A stretch of 25,095 bases of DNA, from assembly GCA_002403995.1 (NCBI GenBank), contig DHIV01000005.1, positions 1 to 25,095 on the forward strand. The letters are read 5' to 3'. This stretch comes from Gallionella sp. UBA4737 (lineage in GTDB: Bacteria > Pseudomonadota > Gammaproteobacteria > Burkholderiales > Gallionellaceae). The position numbers and the translations under genes were made by a program. Each line of letters begins with the position of its first letter. The stretch's first letter is position 1. Of this stretch, positions 7,709 through 15,393 are shown in pieces. The notes beneath the pieces are model-generated. The model ran no database searches. It was not told the DNA's origin and saw only the letters and a program-made list of their open reading frames with translations.

Positions 7709-8818
7709 ATGTCTTCCATTTCGGCATCTACTCTCGCTGGCGCGCTGTTGCGCCAGGAAGTTCTTGATCTGCATGCATATCATGTGCCGGACAGTTCCGG
7801 TTACATCAAGCTGGATGCGATGGAGAACCCGTATCTTGTGCCGCCTGCATTGCGCGGCGAAATCGCCGGGGCGGTCGCTACAGCAGCCATTAACCGTTAT
7901 CCCGACCCTGATGCTGCATCTCTCAAAGAAAAAATCCGCACTGCGATCGGTCTGCCCAATGGGATGGAGCTGTTGCTCGGCAATGGCTCGGATGAGTTGA
8001 TCCAGTTGCTGATTCTGGCGCTCAATAAACCGGGTGCGACGCTGCTGAGTGTGGAACCCTCGTTCGTGATGTACAAGATGATCGCGACGTTCACCGGGAT
8101 GCGCTATGTGGGCGTTCCCTTAGTGACCAATTCCGGCGCAGCGGATTTTTCTTTGGATTTGCCGGCGTTACTCGCGGCAATCAAACGTGAGCGGCCTGCC
8201 CTGATTTTTTTGGCTTACCCGAACAATCCCACCGGCAATCTGTTCTCCGCGGAAGCAGTTGCTCAAATTATTGCGGCATCGCCTGGCCTGGTGGTGCTGG
8301 ACGAGGCTTATTATGCCTTTGCCAGCGATAGTTTTATTCCACACTTGGCGAGTTATCCGAATCTGCTGGTGATGCGCACCTTTTCCAAGCTCGGCATGGC
8401 AGGGTTGCGACTCGGGTTTTTGGCTGGCAATGCGGCGTGGTTGAGGGAATTGGAAAAGCTGCGCTTGCCGTATAATGTCGGTGTATTGACGCAATTGGTG
8501 GCCGAGAAATTGTTGGCGCATCATGAGGTATTGTTGCAGCAAGCGGAACAAATCAAGCGGGATCGTGCAAAACTGTACCAACAGCTGAGCGAAATCCCCG
8601 GAGTGCAGGTTTACCCCAGCGAGGCGAATTTCCTGTTGTTCCGCGTCGCAAAGGCTACTGGGATATTCAACGGCTTGAAACAGCGCGGCGTGCTGATCAA
8701 GAACCTGAACGGCGCACATCCGATGTTGAAAGACTGCTTGCGTGTGACAGTGGGTACGCCAGATGAGAACATGAGTTTTATTGGCGCATTACAAGAAACC
8801 GTTATTCAATCCGCATAG
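7709..8818 (+). CDS. hisC: HisC, histidinol-phosphate aminotransferase
   Basis: HisC is a PLP-dependent fold-type I aminotransferase that converts imidazole acetol phosphate to histidinol phosphate. The 369-residue protein contains YHVPDSSGYIKLDAMENPY near the N terminus (substrate-binding region), GNGSDELI, LAYPNNPTGN, the PLP-contacting Asp in VVLDEAYYAF, and the Schiff-base Lys227 in MRTFSKLGMAGLRLG. The ATG at 7709 is preferred because homologues begin close to it; a GTG in frame at 7661 is possible, and neither has a strong Shine-Dalgarno. It is the first gene of the hisCBHAFIE run; hisG and hisD, which often precede it in betaproteobacteria, are absent from this window. Confidence 0.94.
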   Translation: MSSISASTLAGALLRQEVLDLHAYHVPDSSGYIKLDAMENPYLVPPALRGEIAGAVATAAINRYPDPDAASLKEKIRTAIGLPNGMELLLGNGSDELIQLLILALNKPGATLLSVEPSFVMYKMIATFTGMRYVGVPLVTNSGAADFSLDLPALLAAIKRERPALIFLAYPNNPTGNLFSAEAVAQIIAASPGLVVLDEAYYAFASDSFIPHLASYPNLLVMRTFSKLGMAGLRLGFLAGNAAWLRELEKLRLPYNVGVLTQLVAEKLLAHHEVLLQQAEQIKRDRAKLYQQLSEIPGVQVYPSEANFLLFRVAKATGIFNGLKQRGVLIKNLNGAHPMLKDCLRVTVGTPDENMSFIGALQETVIQSA

Positions 8819-8826
8819 GGCTAATC

Positions 8827-9414
8827 ATGCGCAGCGCGAAAGTTTCACGCAACACACTGGAAACCCAGATCAGCATAGAGCTGAATCTGGACGGTAGCGG
8901 CAAGTCCAAATTTGATACCGGGTTGCCGTTTCTCGACCACATGCTCGACCAGATCGCCCGGCATGGTTTGCTGGATTTGAATATTCTGGCCAAGGGCGAT
9001 CTGCACATCGATGCGCACCACACCGTGGAAGATATCGGCATCACGCTGGGCCAGGTGTTTAATCAGGCGATAGGCGACAAGAAAGGTCTACGCCGCTACG
9101 GCCACGCTTACATCCCCCTGGATGAGGCGTTGTCCCGCGTGGTGCTGGACATTTCCGGCCGCCCCGGCCTGGTGTTCAATTGCGAATTTGTGCGCGGCAA
9201 TGTCGGCGATTTTGATGTGGATCTGATCAAGGAATTCTTTCAGGGCTTCGTCAACCACGCCTTGGTGACATTGCATATCGACAATCTCTCGGGCGAAAAT
9301 GCCCACCATCAGGCCGAGACCATTTTCAAGGCTTTTGGACGCGCGCTGCGCATGGCGCTGGAGCTGGATCCGCGTATGGTCGGGGTGATGCCTTCCACCA
9401 AGGGTACACTGTAA
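8827..9414 (+). CDS. hisB: HisB, imidazoleglycerol-phosphate dehydratase
   Basis: HisB removes water from imidazole glycerol phosphate to give imidazole acetol phosphate. The product is the 195-residue monofunctional form without the phosphatase domain found fused in enterobacteria. The two manganese-binding repeats are visible: DAHHTVED at residues 62-69 and ENAHHQAE in the second half, together with TGLPFLDHMLDQIARHG and the C-terminal GVMPSTKG. It begins 8 nt after hisC and ends 6 nt before hisH, consistent with one operon. Confidence 0.96.
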   Translation: MRSAKVSRNTLETQISIELNLDGSGKSKFDTGLPFLDHMLDQIARHGLLDLNILAKGDLHIDAHHTVEDIGITLGQVFNQAIGDKKGLRRYGHAYIPLDEALSRVVLDISGRPGLVFNCEFVRGNVGDFDVDLIKEFFQGFVNHALVTLHIDNLSGENAHHQAETIFKAFGRALRMALELDPRMVGVMPSTKGTL

Positions 9415-9420
9415 ACTCAA

Positions 9421-10053
9421 ATGGCAGATGTCGCTGTAGTCGATTACGGTATGGGCAACTTGCGCTCGGTCGAACAGGCCATGCGCAAGGTGGCCCCTGC
9501 GGCAGAAATTGTCGTCACGGATGACGCGGATACGATTGCAAATGCCGGGCGCGTGGTGTTCCCCGGTCAGGGCGCGATGCCTGATTGTATGCGCGAGCTG
9601 GATGCGCGCGGTTTGCGCGATGCCGTGCTGCTGGCTGCGCGCAGCAAACCTTTTCTCGGCATCTGTATCGGGCTGCAAATGTTATTTGAGCACAGTGATG
9701 AAGGTGATGTTATCGGGCTGGGGATTTTGCACGGGAAAGTAGTGCGCTTTGCCAGTCATATGCACGATGCGCAGGGCAATAAACTCAAGGTGCCGCACAT
9801 GGGCTGGAACCAGGTTCATCATGGGCAACACCCATTGTGGGATGGCATAGCACAGGATGCGCGTTTCTATTTCGTGCACAGCTACTATGTGCAGCCGCAA
9901 GATGCATCATTGGTTCAGGCGACCAGCCAATATCCACGATCATTCGTGTGTGCGGTAGCGAAAGATAATTTGTTTGCGGTGCAATTTCATCCGGAAAAAA
10001 GCTCTACAGCAGGGCTAAAACTGCTGCAAAATTTTGTGCAATGGAACCCTTGA
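9421..10053 (+). CDS. hisH: HisH, glutaminase subunit of imidazole glycerol phosphate synthase
   Basis: HisH is a class I glutamine amidotransferase that makes ammonia for HisF. The 210-residue protein has the catalytic cysteine at residue 82 in FLGICIGLQ, and the His190/Glu192 pair in VQFHPEKS. The N-terminal VVDYGMGNLRSVEQA and the oxyanion-region PGQGAMPD are typical. The nucleophile elbow reads GICIG where many homologues have GICLG, a conservative change. It follows hisB directly and is separated from hisA by 16 nt. Confidence 0.95.
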   Translation: MADVAVVDYGMGNLRSVEQAMRKVAPAAEIVVTDDADTIANAGRVVFPGQGAMPDCMRELDARGLRDAVLLAARSKPFLGICIGLQMLFEHSDEGDVIGLGILHGKVVRFASHMHDAQGNKLKVPHMGWNQVHHGQHPLWDGIAQDARFYFVHSYYVQPQDASLVQATSQYPRSFVCAVAKDNLFAVQFHPEKSSTAGLKLLQNFVQWNP

Positions 10054-10069
10054 TTATTCACGTACTGCC

Positions 10070-10840
10070 ATGCTGATTATTCCTGCGATAGATTTGAAAG
10101 ACGGTCATTGTGTGCGCCTTAAACAAGGCGTGATGGAAGATGCCACGGTGTTTTCAGAAAACCCCGCCGCCACGGCAAAACATTGGTTGGCTGAAGGCGC
10201 CCGCCGCCTGCATCTGGTGGACCTGAATGGCGCATTTGCCGGCAAGCCGAAGAACGAAGCCGCAGTGCGCAGCATCGTTGAAGCGGTCGGAGCGGATATT
10301 CCGGTGCAACTCGGTGGCGGCATCCGGGATCTGGAAACCATCGAGCGCTATCTCGATATCGGGGTGACTTACATCATCATAGGCACCGCAGCAGTGAAAG
10401 TGCCTGGCTTCCTGCATGAAGCCTGCGACGCCTTTCCAGGACACATCATGGTGGGCCTGGATGCAAAAGGAGGCAAGGTGGCCGTTGATGGCTGGTCCAA
10501 GCTGACCGGGCATGACGTGGCGGATTTGGCGCATCGTTTTGAAGGGTACGGCGTGGAAGCCGTCATATACACCGACATCGGACGAGACGGCATGTTATCG
10601 GGCGTGAACATTCCTGCCACTGTTGAATTGGCAAGGCCGCTGCACGTTCCGGTGATCGCCAGCGGCGGCATCACCAATCTGGATGATGTGCGCGCGCTGT
10701 GTGCGGTGCAGGCCGAAGGCATTACCGGCGCGATCACCGGCCGCGCGATTTATGAAGGCACGCTGGATTTCAAGGCTGCGCAATCTTTGGCTGATGAGCT
10801 GACCGAGGCAAACGCAGTATTGAATGGAGCAGTACGCTAG
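10070..10840 (+). CDS. hisA: HisA, phosphoribosylformimino-5-aminoimidazole carboxamide ribotide isomerase
   Basis: HisA is a (beta/alpha)8-barrel isomerase that opens the ribose ring of ProFAR to PRFAR. The 256-residue product begins MLIIPAIDLKDGHCVRL, with catalytic Asp8, and has the second catalytic Asp in MVGLDAKGG. The phosphate-binding loops are QLGGGIRD and VIASGGITN. The open frame extends upstream to a TTG at 10034, but the conserved N terminus fixes the start at 10070. Only 3 nt separate it from hisF, its structural relative and the next enzyme. Confidence 0.95.
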   Translation: MLIIPAIDLKDGHCVRLKQGVMEDATVFSENPAATAKHWLAEGARRLHLVDLNGAFAGKPKNEAAVRSIVEAVGADIPVQLGGGIRDLETIERYLDIGVTYIIIGTAAVKVPGFLHEACDAFPGHIMVGLDAKGGKVAVDGWSKLTGHDVADLAHRFEGYGVEAVIYTDIGRDGMLSGVNIPATVELARPLHVPVIASGGITNLDDVRALCAVQAEGITGAITGRAIYEGTLDFKAAQSLADELTEANAVLNGAVR

Positions 10841-10843
10841 CTC

Positions 10844-11602
10844 ATGCTGGCCAAGCGTATCATTCCTTGTCTCGACGTGACTGCCGGCAGAGTCGTTAAA
10901 GGTGTAAGCTTCGTCGAACTGCGCGATGCCGGTGACCCGGTGGAGATTGCGCGCCGTTATGACGAGCAAGGCGCTGACGAACTGACTTTCCTCGACATCA
11001 CTGCAAGCTCGGACGATAGAGGAATAATTTTTCGCATCATCGAGCAGGTCGCCTCGCAAGTTTTCATTCCATTGACGGTCGGTGGAGGCGTGCGTGAAGT
11101 GGGCGACGTGCGCAATCTGCTGAACGCCGGCGCTGACAAAGTAAGCATCAACACATCCGCGGTACTGAATCCGCAATTGGTCGCCGATGCCGCCGGACGT
11201 TATGGTTCGCAGTGCATCGTGGTGGCGATCGATGCCAAGCAAGTTTCACCCGGGCGCTGGGAAGTATTCACCCACGGCGGACGCAATGCCACTAGTCTGG
11301 ATGCGGTGGCATGGGCAAAAAAGATGCAGGATCTGGGCGCGGGTGAAATCCTGCTGACCAGCATGGACAGAGACGGGCAAAAAACCGGTTTTGATCTGGC
11401 GTTGACCCGAGCTATTACCGATGCACTGGAGATTCCGGTGATTGCCAGCGGCGGCGTGGGGAATCTGCAGCATCTTGTCGACGGTGTAAAAAAAGGCGGA
11501 GCAGATGCGGTTCTGGCTGCGAGTATTTTTCACTTCGGAGAATATACTGTGCAGCAGGCCAAACAGTTTATGGCACAACAAGGCATTGAGGTTCGACTAT
11601 GA
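10844..11602 (+). CDS. hisF: HisF, cyclase subunit of imidazole glycerol phosphate synthase
   Basis: HisF uses ammonia from HisH to convert PRFAR to imidazole glycerol phosphate and AICAR. The 252-residue (beta/alpha)8-barrel carries catalytic Asp11 in IIPCLDVTAGRVVKG and the second catalytic Asp in VVAIDAKQ. Phosphate-binding loops are TVGGGVRE and VIASGGVGN. Length and ends are normal. Its TGA stop (11600-11602) is followed within 8 nt by the palindromic repeat element that separates it from hisI. Confidence 0.96.
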   Translation: MLAKRIIPCLDVTAGRVVKGVSFVELRDAGDPVEIARRYDEQGADELTFLDITASSDDRGIIFRIIEQVASQVFIPLTVGGGVREVGDVRNLLNAGADKVSINTSAVLNPQLVADAAGRYGSQCIVVAIDAKQVSPGRWEVFTHGGRNATSLDAVAWAKKMQDLGAGEILLTSMDRDGQKTGFDLALTRAITDALEIPVIASGGVGNLQHLVDGVKKGGADAVLAASIFHFGEYTVQQAKQFMAQQGIEVRL

Positions 11603-11609
11603 AAAGGTA

Positions 11610-11670
11610 CAAGGTGCAAGGTACAAGGTTTGAGCCTCAAGGTTCTTTGTACCTTGTACCTTGCACCTTG
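11610..11670. repeat. Palindromic heptamer-repeat element between hisF and hisI
   Basis: Two perfect 20-bp inverted arms, 11610-11629 and 11651-11670, flank a 21-nt loop. Each arm is built from tandem copies of the heptamer AGGTRCA: the left side reads AGGTACA, AGGTGCA, AGGTACA and the right side is its reverse complement. The loop contains a small palindrome, TTGAGCCTCAA (11630-11640), and the TTGAGCCT motif recurs just after the right arm (11669-11676). The RNA would form a strong stem-loop 15 nt ahead of the hisI start, followed by five Ts (11677-11681). The element accounts for nearly all of the 82-nt hisF-hisI gap in an otherwise tightly packed operon, so it looks inserted or expanded. 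I do not recognise a named repeat family. Confidence 0.85.
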
Positions 11671-11684
11671 AGCCTGTTTTTCTC

Positions 11685-12074
11685 ATGAGTGAAACCTGGT
11701 TAAACAAAGTGAATTGGTCTGCCGATGGTCTGGTGCCGGCTATCGCGCAGGATGCCGCTAGCGGGCGGGTGCTGATGGTGGCGTGGATGGATCGCGATGC
11801 CCTGAAGCTGACCTGGCAAAAGAACGAAGCGGTATATTGGTCACGTTCGCGCAAAAAACTTTGGCACAAGGGTGAAGAGTCGGGACATATTCAGAAGGTT
11901 AAAGAGATACGTCTTGATTGCGATGGAGATGTGATTCTGTTGCAGGTTGAACAACAAGGCGGCATCGCTTGTCATACCGGGCGGGAAAGTTGTTTTTACA
12001 GCCGTTTGGAGCAGGGCGAATGGGTCGAAGTGGATGCTGTACTGAAAGCTCCGGACGAGATATATAAGAAATGA
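11685..12074 (+). CDS. hisI: HisI, phosphoribosyl-AMP cyclohydrolase
   Basis: HisI opens the adenine ring of phosphoribosyl-AMP in the third step of histidine synthesis. The 129-residue monofunctional protein holds the metal-binding signature: DCDGD at 78-82, then Cys96 and Cys103 in GGIACHTGRESCFY, plus WSRSRKKLWHKGEESGH. The start MSETWLN at 11685 fits homologues; the frame also opens at a TTG (11661) inside the repeat, which is unlikely to be used. No Shine-Dalgarno is visible ahead of the ATG, possibly because the palindromic element lies there. The stop overlaps the hisE start by 4 nt (ATGA). Confidence 0.95.
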   Translation: MSETWLNKVNWSADGLVPAIAQDAASGRVLMVAWMDRDALKLTWQKNEAVYWSRSRKKLWHKGEESGHIQKVKEIRLDCDGDVILLQVEQQGGIACHTGRESCFYSRLEQGEWVEVDAVLKAPDEIYKK

Positions 12075-12394
12075 AACAGGATATTTTGCAAAAATTGACT
12101 GAAACGCTGGAGGCGCGCAAACAGGCATCCCCGGAAAGTTCCTATGTCGCCAAATTGTTCAGCAAGGGCGAGGATGCCATCCTGAAAAAGATCGGTGAGG
12201 AAGCCACGGAAGTCATACTCGCCAGTAAAAAAGGCGACAAAACCCATCTGGTGTATGAAACCGCGGATTTGTGGTTTCATTGTATGGTGCTGTTGGCGCA
12301 GCATGGTTTGAGGGTCGAAGACGTGCTGAACGAACTGGCGAGGCGTGAAGGTCTGTCTGGGATAGCCGAAAAAGCTGGCCGGGTGAAGGACTGA
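12071..12394 (+). CDS. hisE: HisE, phosphoribosyl-ATP pyrophosphohydrolase
   Basis: HisE removes pyrophosphate from phosphoribosyl-ATP, the step before HisI. The 107-residue all-alpha MazG-like protein shows the family core SYVAKLFSKGEDAILKKIGEEATEVILASK, with the acidic metal ligands EEATE, and later ETADLWFHCMVLL. In enterobacteria HisI and HisE are fused; here they are separate genes overlapping by 4 nt, as is common in betaproteobacteria. It ends 2 nt before hinT. Confidence 0.95.
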   Translation: MKQDILQKLTETLEARKQASPESSYVAKLFSKGEDAILKKIGEEATEVILASKKGDKTHLVYETADLWFHCMVLLAQHGLRVEDVLNELARREGLSGIAEKAGRVKD

Positions 12395-12396
12395 GC

Positions 12397-12744
12397 ATGG
12401 GCGAATGCTTGTTTTGCAGAATCGTACGCGGTGAGATTCCCTGCCGCAAGGTGTACGAGGATGACGAGGTGCTGGCGTTCCACGACATCAACCCGGTCGC
12501 GCCCGTGCATTTCATGCTGGTGCCGAAATTGCATCTGGCTACGCTGGACGACGCCCGGGATACCCACGCGGCATTGCTTGGCAAGATGCTGTTGCTGGCG
12601 CCCAGGCTGGCAAAAGAACAGGGGTTGGCCAATGGCTTCCGCACTGTGATCAACACCGGCAAGGGCGGCGGACAGGAAATATTTCACTTGCACATCCATG
12701 TCATCGGTGGCGGGCACATCCCGCCGATGGTGCGGCGCGATTAA
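12397..12744 (+). CDS. hinT: HinT, histidine-triad purine nucleoside phosphoramidase
   Basis: This is a 115-residue HIT-family cytoplasmic hydrolase that cleaves AMP-lysine-type phosphoramidates. The histidine triad HLHIHV is at residues 97-102 (His97, His99, His101), preceded by NTGKGGGQEIFH. The N-terminal CLFCRIVRGEIPCRKVYEDDEVLAFHDINPVAPVHFMLVPK is typical of the HinT branch, including the Cys-x-x-Cys that can bind zinc. An AAGGA Shine-Dalgarno overlaps the end of hisE. It commonly sits between hisE and tatA in betaproteobacteria, as here. Confidence 0.93.
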   Translation: MGECLFCRIVRGEIPCRKVYEDDEVLAFHDINPVAPVHFMLVPKLHLATLDDARDTHAALLGKMLLLAPRLAKEQGLANGFRTVINTGKGGGQEIFHLHIHVIGGGHIPPMVRRD

Positions 12745-12760
12745 TTTTCCATGGTGCGGC
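12727..12760 (+). repeat. Ten-base direct repeat spanning the end of hinT
   Basis: ATGGTGCGGC occurs at 12727-12736, inside the last codons of hinT, and again at 12751-12760, just after the stop, with starts 24 nt apart. It may be a short duplication or an RNA element ahead of tatA. No other copy was noticed in the window. Confidence 0.5.
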
Positions 12761-12783
12761 AATAAATTTATAAGGAGAACGAG

Positions 12784-13002
12784 ATGGGCGGATTAAGTAT
12801 TTGGCATTGGCTGATCGTATTGCTGGTGATCGTGTTGATCTTCGGTACCAAAAAACTGCGCAACATCGGCAGCGACTTGGGTGGCGCGGTAAAGGGCTTC
12901 AAGGAAGGCATGCGTTCCGATGACGAAACTGCCAAACAGATCAAGGAAGGCGGTCAGACCATCGAGGGCGAAGTGAAAGACAAAAAAACGACGAACGTTT
13001 AA
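12784..13002 (+). CDS. tatA: TatA, twin-arginine translocase pore subunit
   Basis: TatA oligomerises in the inner membrane to form the passage for folded twin-arginine substrates. The 72-residue product has one N-terminal membrane helix (WHWLIVLLVIVLIFG), the conserved FG hinge followed by the amphipathic helix TKKLRNIGSDLGGAVKGFKEGM, and a charged flexible tail. A strong AAGGAG lies upstream of the ATG. It is followed by tatB after 24 nt. Within this window the ActB1 subunit carries a twin-arginine signal and is an obvious substrate. Confidence 0.95.
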   Translation: MGGLSIWHWLIVLLVIVLIFGTKKLRNIGSDLGGAVKGFKEGMRSDDETAKQIKEGGQTIEGEVKDKKTTNV

Positions 13003-13026
13003 GCCTGTTCATGTTGGTTGGCAAAG

Positions 13027-13434
13027 ATGTTTGATTTCAGCTTCGCGGAATTGGTGGTGGTCATGGTGGTGGCGCTCATCGTGATCGGGCCGGAACGTCT
13101 GCCGAAAGTGGCGCGTACACTGGGGCATCTGTGGGGGCGCGCACAGCGCTATGTGAATGGCGTGAAAGCAGACATAGAGCGCGACATGGCGGTTGAAGAA
13201 TTCCGTCAGTTGCAGCAAAAAGTGCAAGCAGAAGCCAGCGCCATGGAACAATCGGTCAAGCAGGCGACACTGACAGCGGACCAGCATGTGCAACAAATCA
13301 ACGAGGCGGTTGCAAAGCTTTCTTCACCCGATCCAACCGCACAACCACGCCAGGCAGCGCAGCAGTCTTTGCAGCCTGGGGTGAGTCCAACCGAGACACC
13401 GTCCTCCGATAAATCCGTCAATAAACCAGAATGA
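13027..13434 (+). CDS. tatB: TatB, twin-arginine translocase receptor subunit
   Basis: TatB forms the substrate receptor with TatC. The 135-residue product begins MFDFSFAELVVVMVVALIVIGPERLP, with the TatB-type glutamate in the membrane helix and the GPERLP hinge. An amphipathic helix and a long glutamine- and alanine-rich, probably coiled-coil tail follow, ending in a Pro/Ser/Thr-rich segment. The frame is open from a TTG at 13018, but the ATG at 13027 matches the conserved N terminus. It overlaps tatC by 4 nt. Confidence 0.94.
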   Translation: MFDFSFAELVVVMVVALIVIGPERLPKVARTLGHLWGRAQRYVNGVKADIERDMAVEEFRQLQQKVQAEASAMEQSVKQATLTADQHVQQINEAVAKLSSPDPTAQPRQAAQQSLQPGVSPTETPSSDKSVNKPE

Positions 13435-14165
13435 ATACCGGTGAAAGTTTCATCGCGCACCTGGTTGAGTTGCGCTCACGCTTGCTGAACTCCGTGGTGG
13501 CTGTGCTGCTGGTATTCATTTGCCTGTTTCCGTGGGCATCCGATCTCTATACTTTGTTGGCACACCCGCTGTTGGCCAGGTTGCCCAAAGGCGGACAGAT
13601 GATCGCCACCGATGTCACCACCCCATTCTTCGTGCCGCTCAAGGTCGCGCTGATGACGGCCTTCCTGATCGCACTGCCCTATATCCTTTATCAGATATGG
13701 CGCTTCGTCGCCCCCGGCCTGTATGCGCACGAAAAGCGTCTGGTGTGGCCGCTGATCATCGCCAGTACGATATTATTTTTCTGCGGCATGGCATTCGCCT
13801 ACTTCGTGGTATTCCCGGTGGTGTTCGGCTTCATCACTGCCAGCGCGCCGCAAGGGGTGGCTGTGATGACCGACATAGACAAATACTTGAGCTTCGTGCT
13901 CACCATGTTCATGGCGTTCGGCATGACCTTTCAGGTGCCGGTGGCTGTGGTGCTGCTGGTGCGCATGGGCTTCGTCACGGTAGCAAAATTGCGCGAAATG
14001 CGTCCCTACATGGTGGTCGGGGCGTTCGTGGTCGGAGCGATTTTCACCCCGCCGGATGTGGTGTCACAATCCATGCTGGCGATGCCGCTGTGGCTGCTTT
14101 ATGAGGCTGGGATCGTGGTGGCGAGTTGGGTGAAGCCAACCGAAAAAACTGCTGACGCAGGATAG
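13431..14165 (+). CDS. tatC: TatC, twin-arginine signal receptor
   Basis: TatC is a six-helix inner-membrane protein that recognises the twin-arginine motif. The 244-residue protein starts MNTGESFIAHLVELRSRLL, with the conserved HLxELRxR signal-binding N terminus. It has FVAPGLYAHEKR after the second helix and about six hydrophobic segments, including FGMTFQVPVAVVLLVRMG and FVVGAIFTPPDVVSQ. Length and ends are normal. The start overlaps the tatB stop as ATGA. The htrA-like gene converges 29 nt downstream on the other strand. Confidence 0.95.
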   Translation: MNTGESFIAHLVELRSRLLNSVVAVLLVFICLFPWASDLYTLLAHPLLARLPKGGQMIATDVTTPFFVPLKVALMTAFLIALPYILYQIWRFVAPGLYAHEKRLVWPLIIASTILFFCGMAFAYFVVFPVVFGFITASAPQGVAVMTDIDKYLSFVLTMFMAFGMTFQVPVAVVLLVRMGFVTVAKLREMRPYMVVGAFVVGAIFTPPDVVSQSMLAMPLWLLYEAGIVVASWVKPTEKTADAG

Positions 14166-14194
14166 CTGTTAACTGTCACAGGCGGGTCTGCGAG

Positions 14195-15349
14195 CTATTC
14201 TGTGACTGGTTTCGGACGTTTGCCGATCTTTACTTGCAAACCCATGGTAGTCCCGTTGCGCATCAGCTTGATCTGGACCACTTTGCCTGGCGGCAGGTTG
14301 GCTACTGTATCCAGCATGGCACTGGAGTCATCAACGGTTTTGCCGTCAATCGCAATCAGGATATCCCCGGTCTTCACGCCCGCATGCTCTGCCGGACTGT
14401 CGTGTATCACCTCGGTGATCAACACCCCTTTGGTGTCGCCGAGCTTAAAGGACTCGGCCAGCTCCGGAGTGAGTTCCTGTACCCCTGCGCCGACCCAGCC
14501 GCGCGTCACCGAGCCGTGCTGGATGATTTGTTCCATGGTCTTTTTTGCGGTGCTGGCGGATATCGCGAAACCGATGCCGAGCGACCCCCCATTCGGCGAA
14601 TAGATCGCGCTGTTGATGCCGATCAGGTTGCCGTTTCCATCTACCAGCGCGCCGCCTGAATTGCCGGGGTTGATCGCGGCATCGGTCTGGATGAAGTTTT
14701 CAAAGGTGTTGATGCCCAGATGGTCGCGCTTGAGCGCGCTGACGATGCCCATGGTGACGGTTTCACCCACGCCGAACGGGTTGCCGATGGCGAGCACCAT
14801 GTCGCCCACGTGCGCCTGTTCCGGATGACCGAAAGTGATCGCGGGCAGGTTGCCGGGCAGTTCGATCTTGATCACCGCCAGATCAGTTTCCGGGTCTGAG
14901 CCGATGACATGTGCCTTGGCCTTGCGCCCATCGGACAGCGCGACCTCGATCTGATCAGCCGCTTCCACCACGTGCTGGTTGGTCAGGATGTAGCCATCGG
15001 GACTGACGATCACGCCGGAGCCAAGGCTGGAACTGGTTTGAGGTTCGGTATCAAACTGGTCGCCGAAGAAAAATTTAAAGCGCGGGTCATCCATGAAGGG
15101 ATTGACCGGGGTCTTGATGATGGTGCTGGTAAAGATGTTTACCACGGTAGGCATGGCTTTTTGTGCCGCGGCACTCAAGCCCATCGCGGGTGATTTGGTG
15201 TCGCTGGCCAGCGGTGTGTTTTCATACAGGGTGACCACGCCGCTGCGCGCGGCATTCGGCAGCAACTCTGGCTTGAGGGTGTGGATAATAAATAGCAGCG
15301 CCAGCGCGATGGTGACGGTTTGGGAGAACAAAAGCCAGTGTTTACGCAT
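14195..15349 (-). CDS. HtrA-family serine protease, DegS-like (one PDZ domain)
   Basis: This is a 384-residue periplasmic trypsin-like protease anchored by a single N-terminal hydrophobic segment (about residues 8-26). The catalytic triad is His126 (LTNQHVVEA), Asp156 (PETDLAVI) and Ser231 (NPGNSGGAL), with DAAIN upstream of the serine. One PDZ domain (about 285-380) follows, with GVLITEVIHDSPAEHAGVKTGDILIAIDGK. One PDZ plus an uncleaved anchor is the DegS/HhoB layout, which in enterobacteria senses misfolded porins and starts sigma-E activation; DegP/DegQ have two PDZ domains. The role here is inferred from architecture. It is opposite in strand to its neighbours, lies tail-to-tail with tatC, and is divergent from the NIF3 gene, from which it is separated by 44 bp. 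Confidence 0.9.
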   Translation of the reverse strand: MRKHWLLFSQTVTIALALLFIIHTLKPELLPNAARSGVVTLYENTPLASDTKSPAMGLSAAAQKAMPTVVNIFTSTIIKTPVNPFMDDPRFKFFFGDQFDTEPQTSSSLGSGVIVSPDGYILTNQHVVEAADQIEVALSDGRKAKAHVIGSDPETDLAVIKIELPGNLPAITFGHPEQAHVGDMVLAIGNPFGVGETVTMGIVSALKRDHLGINTFENFIQTDAAINPGNSGGALVDGNGNLIGINSAIYSPNGGSLGIGFAISASTAKKTMEQIIQHGSVTRGWVGAGVQELTPELAESFKLGDTKGVLITEVIHDSPAEHAGVKTGDILIAIDGKTVDDSSAMLDTVANLPPGKVVQIKLMRNGTTMGLQVKIGKRPKPVTE

Positions 15350-15393
15350 GATATGATGAACTTGATTGTTTCAATTCTAATGAAGGGAACGTT

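Noticed and set aside
11671..11684. The hisF-hisI palindrome as a genuine intrinsic terminator
   Set aside because: The T run is only five bases and begins six bases after the stem, and essential downstream genes hisI and hisE depend on read-through, so it is listed as a repeat only.
14175..14206. Inverted repeat GTCACAG/CTGTGAC between tatC and the htrA-like gene
   Set aside because: Seven-base arms with an 18-nt loop and no T run make a weak structure that extends into the protease coding end.
15350..15393. Overlapping divergent promoters between the htrA-like and NIF3 genes
   Set aside because: TTGATT, TCTAAT and TTAGAAT are present, but no pair has acceptable spacing, so no promoter is claimed.
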